Of a DNA stretch of 64,000 nt, positions 12,730-21,273 are shown in pieces. The first letter of the stretch is position 1, and each line of letters starts with the position of its first letter. The notes beneath the pieces were generated by a model. The model saw nothing but the letters and a program-made list of their open reading frames with translations. It made no database searches and was not told the DNA's origin. The position numbers and the translations under genes were made by a program. Source of the stretch: Anaerococcus octavius (GTDB lineage Bacteria; Bacillota; Clostridia; Tissierellales; Peptoniphilaceae); assembly GCF_900445265.1 (NCBI RefSeq), contig NZ_UFTA01000002.1, positions 1 through 64,000 of the forward strand, in the 5' to 3' direction.

Positions 12730-14004
12730 ATGAAATATTTTGATGCGGTTAATTTTATAAATAATAGACCGGTCTCTAAGGGAGATCATACTCTTGAAAA
12801 GATTGAAAAATTATTGGATTTTTTTGATAATCCACAAGATAAGATAAGAATTATTCATATAGCTGGGACTAATGGCAAAGGATCAACAACTAGGTTTTTA
12901 GCTAGCGTATTTTCAAGAAATTATAAAACTGGAAGTTTTACTTCCCCATATATAGCAAGAATAAATGAAAATATTTCAATAGATGGAAAAGAGATAAGTG
13001 ATGAGCAGTTATCAAATTTGGTTCAAAGGCTAGAGCAACCCATAAAAACATTAGATAAAGAAGGTTACTATTTAAGTTATTTTGAAATTATTACTGCAAT
13101 TATGTATATATACTTTTATGAGCAAAGTGTAGATGTTGCTATTGTTGAAACTGGTTTGGGTGGACTATTAGATTGCACAAATATTATAAAGAAACCTATA
13201 GCTTCAGTTATCACAACTATTTCTATGGATCATACAAATATATTAGGAAATGATATAAGACAGATAGCTTATCAAAAAGCAGGCATTATAAAAGAAAATG
13301 TGCCAGTCTTCATATATCCGCAAAAAGATGAGGTAATGAATGTATTTTTAAAAAAGACTTTAGAAACTAATAGTAAGTTATATAGCTTTACTAAAAATGA
13401 AATCAATATAAAGAAAGCAGATGAAAACGCCAATGTATTTGATTTTAGAAATTATAAAGATGTGAATTTACAGTTACTAGGTATTCATCAAATATATAAT
13501 GCTTGTCTAGCTTTGATGGTTATAGACTATTTTAAAGACGAATTGTGCTTAGATGAAAATGATATTAAGCAATCATTATCAAAAGCAGATAACCCTGGTA
13601 GGATTACTTATATATGTAAAAGTCCAAGGGTGCTAGTTGATGGTAGCCATAATGAAGAATCAATAGATGCACTTATAGAAACTCTCAAATATTTTTCTTA
13701 CGATAGGTTGATTGTTGGATTTTCAGTTTTAAAAGATAAAGACTATAACTACATTATAAAACAGCTAAGCAAAATAGCTGATTACTTAATAGTTACAAAT
13801 ATTAATAATCCTAGAGCCTTTGATTTTGATAGTCTTAGTAAAATTGTAGAGGCTAAGAGAGAAGATGTTGTAGCTATAGAGGATAGTATAAAAGCTTATG
13901 AGTATTCTAAAGAAATGAGTAGGAAAGGTGATTTGATATTATGGTGTGGGTCACTTTATTTAATTTCTGAGCTTATAAACTATGAAAATAGCTTTAATAA
14001 TTAG
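12730..14004 (+). CDS. folC: Bifunctional folylpolyglutamate/dihydrofolate synthase
   Basis: Adds glutamate to dihydropteroate or to folates, using ATP, in the cytoplasm; a Mur-ligase-like enzyme. The P-loop GTNGKGST lies at about residues 46-53 and the second ATP site region is ETGLGGLLDCTN near residue 140. The last motif usually reads GLGGRLDATN, so the arginine is leucine here, a mild oddity. The C-terminal ligase domain carries LVDGSHNEES near residue 300, and the 424-residue length is normal. No other folate genes are nearby, and the next genes belong to an unrelated small cluster. Confidence 0.92.
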   Translation: MKYFDAVNFINNRPVSKGDHTLEKIEKLLDFFDNPQDKIRIIHIAGTNGKGSTTRFLASVFSRNYKTGSFTSPYIARINENISIDGKEISDEQLSNLVQRLEQPIKTLDKEGYYLSYFEIITAIMYIYFYEQSVDVAIVETGLGGLLDCTNIIKKPIASVITTISMDHTNILGNDIRQIAYQKAGIIKENVPVFIYPQKDEVMNVFLKKTLETNSKLYSFTKNEINIKKADENANVFDFRNYKDVNLQLLGIHQIYNACLALMVIDYFKDELCLDENDIKQSLSKADNPGRITYICKSPRVLVDGSHNEESIDALIETLKYFSYDRLIVGFSVLKDKDYNYIIKQLSKIADYLIVTNINNPRAFDFDSLSKIVEAKREDVVAIEDSIKAYEYSKEMSRKGDLILWCGSLYLISELINYENSFNN

Positions 14005-14063
14005 CATAAATATCTTTATTTGAAATTTCTTCGGGAAAGAAGACCGATTTTTTCTATATATAA

Positions 14064-14082
14064 GTGTAGGGCGCCACTACAC
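14064..14082 (+). other. Hairpin in the leader of the DUF1659 gene
   Basis: GTGTAG / CTACAC stem with a GC-rich loop (GGCGCCA), 25 bases upstream of the DUF1659 start. Role unknown. Confidence 0.4.
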
Positions 14083-14106
14083 AAAGAAAAAATATATGGA
14101 GGATAT

Positions 14107-14292
14107 ATGAAATTACAAATCAAATTTAAGGTAAGATCTGCTGATGGATCTAATAAAAATGTTACTAAAACTTTTTCAAATATCAATGCAGCAGCTGCAG
14201 AAGAACAATTAAAAGATTTTGCACTTGCTTATACTTCATTAATAGAAGCAAGCGATGTTGAAATCTATCTTGTTAAATTAGAACAGCTTTAA
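14107..14292 (+). CDS. DUF1659 family protein
   Basis: A 61-residue protein beginning MKLQIKFKVRSADGSNKN, typical of the DUF1659 family, which has no known function. The start was placed at the ATG at 14107 because GGAGG lies four bases before it; an in-frame TTG at 14020 would add 29 residues not found in the family. It is followed after 11 bases by a DUF2922 gene, a pairing that recurs in Firmicutes. The facing sigma factor gene (14588-15097) is probably part of the same functional unit. Confidence 0.8.
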   Translation: MKLQIKFKVRSADGSNKNVTKTFSNINAAAAEEQLKDFALAYTSLIEASDVEIYLVKLEQL

Positions 14293-14303
14293 GGAGAATA
14301 TAG

Positions 14304-14525
14304 ATGGATAATAGAAAATTAAAATTATACTTTAAGGATGCATCTCAAAATCAAAAATCAATCTCAGTGGACTATCCAAAAACTGACTATACACCAGATG
14401 AGTTAAGATCAGCTATGGATAGGATGCTTGCTTCAAATGTACTTACTACAAAGTTCGGTACTGTTACATTAAAAGATAAGGCAGAGCTTGAGACTATAAC
14501 AAAAAGAGTACTAGAAATAGTCTAG
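14304..14525 (+). CDS. DUF2922 family protein
   Basis: A 73-residue protein recognised as DUF2922 from KLKLYFKDASQNQKSISVDY and the C-terminal VTLKDKAELETITKRVLEIV. No function is known. AAGGAG precedes the ATG. It is co-transcribed with DUF1659 and ends at a strong terminator shared in position with the convergent sigma gene. Confidence 0.8.
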   Translation: MDNRKLKLYFKDASQNQKSISVDYPKTDYTPDELRSAMDRMLASNVLTTKFGTVTLKDKAELETITKRVLEIV

Positions 14526-14535
14526 GATAAATGTA

Positions 14536-14576
14536 AACCCCAAAATCTATTTGTTGGATTTTGGGGTTATTTTTTT
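14536..14576 (+). terminator. Terminator after DUF1659-DUF2922
   Basis: Perfect 12-bp stem AACCCCAAAATC / GATTTTGGGGTT with a 9-nt loop and ATTTTTTT tail. Confidence 0.9.
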
Positions 14577-14587
14577 ATAATTTAGAT

Positions 14588-15097
14588 TCAAATTTCTAAA
14601 GTCTTTCTTAAAAGTTTAAGAGCTATACTAGACTTATTAGCAATAGTTTTATAAGTTAAATTCATTTTTTTAGCAAGATCATCATTTGTCATATCTAAAA
14701 AATATTTGCCTACAATTATTGACTTTAAATCAGCTGGTAGCGTATTTATAGCCTTGTATAAGTTTTTGTACTTTTGCTTATTTTCCAAATCTTTTTCCAA
14801 ATCATAATCATCTCTTATTGAGTTTATGAGTGAAATCCCATCATTATCAAGTTCATCTAGTGATTTTATATTTCCTTTTTTGCATTCATCTAAAAAATAA
14901 AAGTATAGTTTTTGCTTTAAAAAATTGCCAAAACTTCCTTTTTCTTTTTCATATTCCAAAATTGCATCTAATAAAATCATTTTTGACTGATCAACTGCTT
15001 CTTCGTACTCAAAGGCAGAAAAATTTCTAGCATTGGCTATTATTAGTGGCATATAAGCATCCATTATTTGCTTTGAATTTTCTATATTTATCTTCAC
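14588..15097 (-). CDS. Small sigma-70-family RNA polymerase sigma factor
   Basis: A 169-residue sigma-like protein. The N-terminal half (IMDAYMPLIIANARNF...FLKQKLYFYFLDEC) resembles region 2, and the C-terminal half (LPADLKSIIVGKYFLDMTNDDLAKKMNLTYKTIANKSSIAL) is a region 4 helix-turn-helix. The start is taken as GTG at 15097, because GAAAGGA lies five bases upstream; a TTG at 15112 would place that site inside the gene. Related sigma factors occur beside DUF1659/DUF2922 genes in other Firmicutes, so it probably directs their transcription. No anti-sigma gene is seen. Confidence 0.75.
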   Translation of the reverse strand: MKINIENSKQIMDAYMPLIIANARNFSAFEYEEAVDQSKMILLDAILEYEKEKGSFGNFLKQKLYFYFLDECKKGNIKSLDELDNDGISLINSIRDDYDLEKDLENKQKYKNLYKAINTLPADLKSIIVGKYFLDMTNDDLAKKMNLTYKTIANKSSIALKLLRKTLEI

Positions 15098-15353
15098 AAT
15101 AAATCCTTTCAAAGCGCGCGCTTATTATTTTATTTTGTCGACATTGTTATGATAAAACATTCTTTAAAAAAAGTTTAATTGGCTAAAGGGATGAATAGGT
15201 AGGAAAAATATGTATAATTAGATTTTGAATAAGCTTGCAATAAGGGTAAAAAGTAAATGGCAAAAAGCTTTTAGTTGCAGGTGAAAAATAGTATAATTTT
15301 ATTATTATTGTCTTTTTTAAGTAATGATTTCTATAAAAAACCAAGGAGGGTTT

Positions 15354-16553
15354 ATGAAAAAATTTGGCAAATTTATACTTGCTCTTATTTTAGTAGCAGG
15401 TGTAGGATTTACTGGTTTTACTCTAGGACAAAATTCTAGCGTTTCTAAAAGTTCAAGTACTCGTGATGCTGAACATATTGCACAAATGGAGGGACTAAAA
15501 AGTCTTTTAGATCAGAATTTTCTTTTTGATTATGATGATGAGCAAATTTATGAGGGTTCACTAAAAGGAATGTTTGCAAATCTAGGTGACCCATATACTG
15601 CTTATTACACACCAGATGAATTTAAAAAACTTATGGAGTCTTTAAATGGACGCTATTCAGGTATTGGACTATCTGTTCAAGCCAGTAAAGAAGGATATAT
15701 TAAAGCAGTATCAGTTTTTGACGATTCTCCTGCAAAAGAAGCTGGTATAGAATCTGGAGACTATATTACAAAAGTAAATGGCAAAGCCTTTGGACCTAAT
15801 CAACTTGAAGAAGCAGTTGCAGAAATCAAAGGAGAGCCTGGTAGTGATGTAACTCTTACTATATTAAGAACAGAAGAAGGAACAACAAATAGCAAAGAAT
15901 TTGATGTGAAAGTAACACGTGCTGATGTAAATGTAGATACAATAGATGATGATATCTTAGAAGTACGCGGCAAAAAAATAGGATATATCCACATTAAAGC
16001 CTTTGATGATATAACATGGAAAGACTTTTCAGATAGCTACAGTAAACTTATGGCTCAAGATATAGATGGTCTTATTTTAGATGTTAGAAATAATCCAGGT
16101 GGAGCCTTAGATGTAGTTATAAATATAGCTGATAACTTCTTAGATGAAGGTGTAATAGTAACTACAAAAGATAAAAAAGGCAATGTTGCAACAGAAAAAT
16201 CTGATGCAAATGCTAGTGATATACCTATGGTTGTTTTACAAAACGAAAATTCAGCATCTGCTAGTGAAATTTTAGCTGGAGCTATGAAAGATCGTGGACG
16301 AGCAAAAGTTATTGGCACCCAATCTTTTGGTAAGGGCGTTGTTCAAAAAGTATTTAACTTAGAAGATGGAGCTGGTGCAAAAATTACTATTAGCGAATAT
16401 TTCACACCAAATGGTACACAAATAAATAAGGTGGGCGTTACACCTGATATAAAAGTAGAAAGTGATGAAGACCTTGACCTAAGCAAGAAGGACTATAAAA
16501 ATGATAAACAATTTGTAACCGGTCTAAATGAGCTATTAAAAGAAATAAAATAA
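15354..16553 (+). CDS. S41 family C-terminal processing peptidase
   Basis: A membrane-anchored serine protease (399 residues) that clips exported or cell-wall proteins. It has an N-terminal membrane anchor (FGKFILALILVAGVGFTGFTLG), a PDZ domain at about residues 95-175 (GRYSGIGLSV to LTILRTE), and the S41 catalytic core with the Ser region NENSASASEILAG and the Lys region QSFGKGVVQ. The start was set at 15354 because AAGGAGGG lies five bases upstream. Only 11 bases separate it from the first mgtE gene, and a likely -10 (TATAAT, 15292-15297) lies upstream. Confidence 0.9.
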   Translation: MKKFGKFILALILVAGVGFTGFTLGQNSSVSKSSSTRDAEHIAQMEGLKSLLDQNFLFDYDDEQIYEGSLKGMFANLGDPYTAYYTPDEFKKLMESLNGRYSGIGLSVQASKEGYIKAVSVFDDSPAKEAGIESGDYITKVNGKAFGPNQLEEAVAEIKGEPGSDVTLTILRTEEGTTNSKEFDVKVTRADVNVDTIDDDILEVRGKKIGYIHIKAFDDITWKDFSDSYSKLMAQDIDGLILDVRNNPGGALDVVINIADNFLDEGVIVTTKDKKGNVATEKSDANASDIPMVVLQNENSASASEILAGAMKDRGRAKVIGTQSFGKGVVQKVFNLEDGAGAKITISEYFTPNGTQINKVGVTPDIKVESDEDLDLSKKDYKNDKQFVTGLNELLKEIK

Positions 16554-16564
16554 GGAGGTGATTT

Positions 16565-17935
16565 ATGGACCAAAATAAATCAAATGCAGATAGGGTGGAT
16601 GAACTAAATTACCTATTAGAAAACAAGAAAATAAGCGAACTATCCGACCTGCTAAGCAGAACAAATCCCATAGATATTGTTGAATGCTTTGAGGATTTAT
16701 CAGCAGAAGAAGCCCTTGTTTTATTTAGACTTTTAAAAAAAGAAGATGCAGCAGAAGTTTTTGCTCAGCTTAACCAAACTGATAAGGAAAAACTTCAAGA
16801 AGTCCTAAATGACGATGAATTTAGAGACCTATTAGAAGATCTAAACTTCGATGATATGATCGATACTTTAGAAGAGATGCCTGCAACAATGGTCCAACAA
16901 ATCTTAAAATCTTCTGATAGTCAAACAAGAGATCTTGTAAATGAATATTTGCAATTTCCAGAAGACTCTGCTGGTTCTTTAATGACAACAGAGTTTGTAG
17001 AAGTTTCAGCAGATATGACAGTAGAAGAAACCTTAGCCTTGCTTGAAGATGTTGGTAAGGATAAGGTAACAGTCTATACTTGTTATGTAACAGACCCTAC
17101 CCACAAGCTTTTGGGATATGTATCATTAAGGATGGTAGTAACACGAGAGCCAGATACAAAATTATCTGAGCTTTTATATGAAGATGTAATATATGTTTAT
17201 ACTACAGATGACCAAGAAGATGTAGCCCACACCTTTCAAAAATATGGTTTTACAGCCTTACCTGTTGTAGATAATACAAATCGATTGGTAGGAATAATTA
17301 CTGTTGATGATATTATTTGGATTATTGAACAAGAGGCAACAGAAGACTTCCAACGTATGGCTGGTACTACTCCAGAAGAAGAAGATTATTCAAGAATGTC
17401 TGCTTGGTCGCTTGCAAAAAACAGGATACCATGGCTGATGTTTCTGATGATTTCAGGAGCTTTTACATCGACAATACTAAAAAGATATGAGGATGTTATA
17501 CAAACAGTAATTGCCCTAAATATGTTTATACCAATGCTAACTGGTTCAGGTGGTAATGCTGGTAGCCAAGCATCTACCCTTGTTATTCGTGCTATGGCAA
17601 CTCATGATATACAACCAAGTGATTGGGTAAAAGTTGTTTTAAAAGAAGTCACAGTAGGACTTATTTGTGGTGCTGCTTTAGCTATTGTGGCATTTTTAAA
17701 ATGCTATTTCTTTGATAAGGTAGCCATAAATGTGGCGTTAGTTGTATCACTTACAATCCTAGCTATAGTAGTTATAGCCAAGGCTATAGGTTCTTTATTA
17801 CCTATAGTTGCAGAAAAATTTGGGGCAGATCCAGCAATTATGGCAAGTCCACTTATTACAACTATTGTAGACTCACTTGGATTAATAGTTTACTTTAATA
17901 TTGCCCAAGCTATTTTACCAGGGCTTGGTATATAA
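16565..17935 (+). CDS. mgtE: Magnesium transporter MgtE, copy 1
   Basis: Magnesium channel of the MgtE family (456 residues). The order is the normal one: an acidic N domain of helical repeats (about 1-130), two CBS domains (about 135-255; TVEETLALLEDVGKDKV and HTFQKYGFTALPVVD) that sense intracellular magnesium, and a five-helix membrane domain with TGSGGNAGSQAS and the pore motif DPAIMASPLITTIVDSLG. AAGGAGGTG precedes the ATG. No M-box riboswitch is visible, so gating by the CBS domains may be the main control. Confidence 0.93.
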   Translation: MDQNKSNADRVDELNYLLENKKISELSDLLSRTNPIDIVECFEDLSAEEALVLFRLLKKEDAAEVFAQLNQTDKEKLQEVLNDDEFRDLLEDLNFDDMIDTLEEMPATMVQQILKSSDSQTRDLVNEYLQFPEDSAGSLMTTEFVEVSADMTVEETLALLEDVGKDKVTVYTCYVTDPTHKLLGYVSLRMVVTREPDTKLSELLYEDVIYVYTTDDQEDVAHTFQKYGFTALPVVDNTNRLVGIITVDDIIWIIEQEATEDFQRMAGTTPEEEDYSRMSAWSLAKNRIPWLMFLMISGAFTSTILKRYEDVIQTVIALNMFIPMLTGSGGNAGSQASTLVIRAMATHDIQPSDWVKVVLKEVTVGLICGAALAIVAFLKCYFFDKVAINVALVVSLTILAIVVIAKAIGSLLPIVAEKFGADPAIMASPLITTIVDSLGLIVYFNIAQAILPGLGI

Positions 17936-17951
17936 GAAGGGAGGCAAAAAT

Positions 17952-19316
17952 ATGTATACTTACAAATCTAGTGAAGATAGGCTAGTAGAGCTTAAATATC
18001 TTTTAGATAAAAAAAGACCAAATGAACTATCAGAACTTTTAAGACGTACTAACCCTGTTGATATAGTAGAATTTATAGAAGAATTATCAGCAGAAGAAGC
18101 TCTAGTTGTCTTTAGATTATTAAAAAAAGATGATGCAGTAGAAGTTTTTGCTGAACTTGAAAGCGAAGAAAAAGAAAAGCTCCAAGCAGGTTTACAAGAA
18201 CGAGAATTTAAAGAACTTCTAAGAGACCTTAACTTTGATGATATGATAGATACTTTGGAAGAGATGCCAGCAGCTATGGTTCAAAGAATATTAAAGTCAT
18301 CAGATAAACAAACAAGAGCTTTAGTAAACGAATATCTAAGCTTCCCTGAATATTCTGCCGGAAGGCTTATGACAACAGAATTTGTAGAGCTAAAGCCATA
18401 CATGACAGTTAAAGAAGCTCTAGCTCACATAAAAAAAGTAGGTCACGATATGGTTACTCTTTATACTTGTTATGTTACAAGCCCTACCAAGGAGATCCTA
18501 GGTTATGTTTCTCTTAGGTCAATTGTAACTAATAAGCCAGATACATTAATAGATGATTTAATGTACCAAGATGTAATATATGTACACACAACAGATGACC
18601 AAGAAGATGTTGCCCTTACCTTCCAAAAATACGGTTTTACAGCCTTGCCAGTAGTAGATAAAACAGATCGACTAGTAGGACTAATTACAGTAGATGATAT
18701 TATGTGGATTATCGAACAAGAGGCAACAGAAGACTTCCAACTTTTAGCAGGTACAACACCAGATGAGGAAGCCTATTCAAAAACAAGGCCTTGGGATCTT
18801 GCAAAAAATAGAATACCATGGTTAATGTTTTTGATGATTTCAGCTACATTTACATCAACCATTTTAAGAGGCTATGAATATGTAGTCCAAGCAGTCATTG
18901 CTCTAAATATGTTTATACCAATGTTAACGGACTCAGGTGGTAATGCTGGTAGCCAAGCTTCAACCCTTGTTATCCGTGCCATGGCAACACATGATATAGA
19001 AACAAGTGATTGGGCTAAGGTAGTATTAAAAGAGATTACAGTAGGATTAATATGTGGCTTAGCCTTAGGAATAGTTGCATTTTTAAAATGTTATTTCTTC
19101 GATAAAGTAGGCATGCAAGTTTCATTTATAGTGGGATTAACTATAGTTGGTATAGTAGTAATAGCTAAAACAGTAGGCTCGCTTTTACCAATAGTCGCAG
19201 AAAAATTTGGAGCGGATCCAGCCATAATGGCAAGTCCATTAATATCAACAATAGTAGACTCATTATCATTAATAGTTTACTTCAACGTAGCAAGACTAAT
19301 GATACCAGGACTTTAA
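17952..19316 (+). CDS. mgtE: Magnesium transporter MgtE, copy 2
   Basis: A second MgtE (454 residues) closely related to copy 1 over its whole length, including N domain, CBS pair and membrane domain, so the pair arose by tandem duplication. The start at 17952 is set by GGGAGG before it. Two pore-side differences stand out: TDSGGNAGSQAS in place of TGSGGNAGSQAS, and DPAIMASPLISTIVDSLS in place of the usual TTIVDSLG. The key pore aspartate is kept. A strong terminator ends the S41-mgtE-mgtE operon. Confidence 0.92.
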   Translation: MYTYKSSEDRLVELKYLLDKKRPNELSELLRRTNPVDIVEFIEELSAEEALVVFRLLKKDDAVEVFAELESEEKEKLQAGLQEREFKELLRDLNFDDMIDTLEEMPAAMVQRILKSSDKQTRALVNEYLSFPEYSAGRLMTTEFVELKPYMTVKEALAHIKKVGHDMVTLYTCYVTSPTKEILGYVSLRSIVTNKPDTLIDDLMYQDVIYVHTTDDQEDVALTFQKYGFTALPVVDKTDRLVGLITVDDIMWIIEQEATEDFQLLAGTTPDEEAYSKTRPWDLAKNRIPWLMFLMISATFTSTILRGYEYVVQAVIALNMFIPMLTDSGGNAGSQASTLVIRAMATHDIETSDWAKVVLKEITVGLICGLALGIVAFLKCYFFDKVGMQVSFIVGLTIVGIVVIAKTVGSLLPIVAEKFGADPAIMASPLISTIVDSLSLIVYFNVARLMIPGL

Positions 19317-19331
19317 ATAAGATAAAAAATA

Positions 19332-19358
19332 AACCACTTTTTAGTGGTTCTTTTTTTG
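19332..19358 (+). terminator. Terminator after mgtE copy 2
   Basis: AACCACT / AGTGGTT stem, 4-nt loop, T7 tail. Confidence 0.88.
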
Positions 19359-19464
19359 TTCCTATAAGAATAATATAATAAGCATTAGTAAAATAAGTGT
19401 TATTTTTTTAATATTTTGCAAAAAAATAGCTTTAAAATATAATCATTATAGAAAGAAGGATTGT

Positions 19465-20163
19465 ATGTCATATAGTAAAAAAATCAAAGTTCCATATATG
19501 CTATGTGATAGATATAAAAATTTATCTATTAGAAATTTGATTAGCATTATGGCAGATATATCACTCAACCATTCCTATATACTTGAAAAAGACATGGATA
19601 TGGCAAAGTATAGATGGATAGTATATTCATGGGATGTGGAAATTATAAATGCTATAAGGGAAAATGATCGGATAGAAGTGAGCACCCATGTTGTTGGTAT
19701 GAATAAATTTTATGCTCACAGAAATTTTAGTATAAAAAGAGATGGAGAAATAATTGTAAAAGCATATGGTGTATTTTTGCTAATAGATATAGATAGGATG
19801 CGCCCTGTAAAAATGATGCCAGAGCTTATAGAAACCTATAAAAGAGATGAAAAAATTTATGAAAAACCATCCATAACTTACATAAAAGATTTTGATGAAT
19901 CTAAAGAAATCATTGTAAGGTATACAGATATTGATAGCAATTTTCATGTAAATAACGCTGTATATTTTGACTACATTAATGATTTATGTAAGTTCGATAT
20001 AAAAGATATTAAATTTTTTAATATAGTCTATAAAAATGAAATTAGAAACAAGAAAGTTCTTATAGGTGAGTATAAAAAGCTTAATAGAGAAATAGACTAT
20101 AGGCTAAGATCAACAGATGATAAAACAATTTATACCTATGGAAAGATTATAAAAAATGTATAA
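19465..20163 (+). CDS. Acyl-ACP thioesterase (FatA/FatB-like)
   Basis: Hydrolyses acyl-ACP to release free fatty acid. The 232-residue protein has two hot-dog folds: an N-terminal one with MADISLNHSYILEKD and RWIVYSWDVEI, and a C-terminal one with RYTDIDSNFHVNNAVYFDYI, where N and H belong to the catalytic set of plant-type thioesterases. AGAAAGGA precedes the ATG. The 3' end overlaps the HD-domain gene by eight bases. It may tune membrane fatty-acid pools; the chain-length preference cannot be read. Confidence 0.87.
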   Translation: MSYSKKIKVPYMLCDRYKNLSIRNLISIMADISLNHSYILEKDMDMAKYRWIVYSWDVEIINAIRENDRIEVSTHVVGMNKFYAHRNFSIKRDGEIIVKAYGVFLLIDIDRMRPVKMMPELIETYKRDEKIYEKPSITYIKDFDESKEIIVRYTDIDSNFHVNNAVYFDYINDLCKFDIKDIKFFNIVYKNEIRNKKVLIGEYKKLNREIDYRLRSTDDKTIYTYGKIIKNV

Positions 20164-20797
20164 GGAAAATTTTGGAAACATACCAAATAAAGATAAAATA
20201 ATTTCATATTTAGAAGAAGGATATAAAAACAATCCAGGAAAATGGGTTTTGCACTTGTGGACTATAGGAAAAACTGCTCAAAGAATGGCAAAAGATCTTG
20301 GACTGGATCCAGATATTGCCTTTGCTTGTGGAGCCTTGCATGATATTGGAAAATCAACTGGTGCAAAGAATGCTGAACATTTTTATGAGAGTTATAAAAT
20401 ATTAAGAGCTGATTCATATTTCTTTCCAGCACGTATTGCCCTAAGCCATAGTTTTCAAATAAAAAGTGTAGATGCCTATGTAGGAGCTTGGAATATATCT
20501 GATGATAGGAAAGCATTTGTGGCTGACTTTTTAAAATATAATGAATATAATGACTATGATTTATTGATCCAGTATTTGGATGGGATTATAAAAACGGAAT
20601 ACTTGGGCATAGAAAAACGTGCGGCAGGTGTCTTAAAAAATCATGGATATAATCCATATTTTGACGAAAGAAAAGAAAAGCTTTATGAATTGGAAGATTA
20701 TTTTACAAGAAAATTAGAAAAACCAGTAAAAAAATATTTACCAAATTCAAGATGGTACAAATTTCCTTATAATCTTTTTAGGGAAAGTGGCAAGTAA
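20156..20797 (+). CDS. HD-domain phosphohydrolase-like protein
   Basis: A 213-residue protein with an HD domain: W...HLWT near residue 31, GALHDIGK near residue 63, and further histidines near residues 74 and 100, consistent with a metal-dependent phosphohydrolase. The substrate is unknown; related proteins cleave nucleotides or act on tRNA. It overlaps the thioesterase gene and so is translationally coupled to it. A strong terminator follows. Confidence 0.7.
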   Translation: MYKENFGNIPNKDKIISYLEEGYKNNPGKWVLHLWTIGKTAQRMAKDLGLDPDIAFACGALHDIGKSTGAKNAEHFYESYKILRADSYFFPARIALSHSFQIKSVDAYVGAWNISDDRKAFVADFLKYNEYNDYDLLIQYLDGIIKTEYLGIEKRAAGVLKNHGYNPYFDERKEKLYELEDYFTRKLEKPVKKYLPNSRWYKFPYNLFRESGK

Positions 20798-20851
20798 ACT
20801 TGCAATAAGATACTCAGAGTGTATATTATAAGTGAATTTATTTTACCACCC

Positions 20852-20881
20852 GTTGGAGGCAAGCTAGCCTCCAACTTTTTT
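20852..20881 (+). terminator. Terminator after the HD gene
   Basis: Perfect 9-bp stem GTTGGAGGC / GCCTCCAAC with a 6-nt loop and T-rich tail. Confidence 0.92.
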
Positions 20882-20932
20882 TGTCTTTATATTGTATATA
20901 ATTCATTTTTTTCTATAAATTTAAAAAAATAT

Positions 20933-20961
20933 TTGACAAGCTTTAATGGACATGGTAATAT
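20933..20961 (+). promoter_or_regulatory. Promoter of the T-box/met operon
   Basis: TTGACA (20933-20938), 17-bp spacer, extended TGG-TAATAT (20956-20961). Confidence 0.8.
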
Positions 20962-20989
20962 TTACTTATCAAATAGTTTTACAAAACCA

Positions 20990-21246
20990 TATGAAAAGAA
21001 GAGTAGTTTAGATGGACATTCTACAGAGAACCCAGTATTGGTGAGATGGGTGAGTAAAAATCTAAATGAAGATGGCCTTTTCTTGGGGTGAGTCGATAGT
21101 TAGATTCACACGGGTCTTCCCGTTATAGGAGTAGAGTATGATGGTACTTGATGAGAGTATGTATGCGTGAGCATACATAAATTAAGGTGGTAACGCGAAT
21201 AATATCGTCCTTAGATTCTAGAAATAGAATTTAAGGGCGTTTTTTT
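20990..21246 (+). promoter_or_regulatory. T-box riboswitch, methionine (ATG) specifier
   Basis: A transcriptional T-box leader. Stem I has the AGTA motif at 21002-21005, the pair TTTAGA / TCTAAA (21007-21012, 21061-21066), and GAA-G-ATG-G in the specifier loop, giving codon ATG at 21072-21074. The T-box core AAGGTGGTAACGCG is at 21184-21197 and the competing terminator at 21206-21246. The bulge TGGT pairs with ACCA, matching tRNA-Met with discriminator A. Uncharged tRNA-Met would therefore turn on the M20-metNI-metQ genes. Confidence 0.9.
21206..21246 (+). terminator. Regulated terminator of the Met T-box
   Basis: Long stem from CGTCCTTAGATTCTA to TAGAATTTAAGGGCG with a GAAA loop and T7 tail, just before the M20 gene. 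Confidence 0.9.
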
Positions 21247-21273
21247 ATGACTAACTTTATGAAAGGACTGGCA

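Noticed and set aside
16500-16570. M-box magnesium riboswitch before mgtE
   Set aside because: Only 11 bases separate the S41 peptidase and mgtE, too short for an M-box, and nothing similar precedes the S41 gene.
21068-21075. Reading the Met T-box specifier as GAT (Asp)
   Set aside because: The ileS T-box shows a GAA-N-codon register, the TGGT bulge does not suit tRNA-Asp with discriminator G, and the genes encode methionine uptake.
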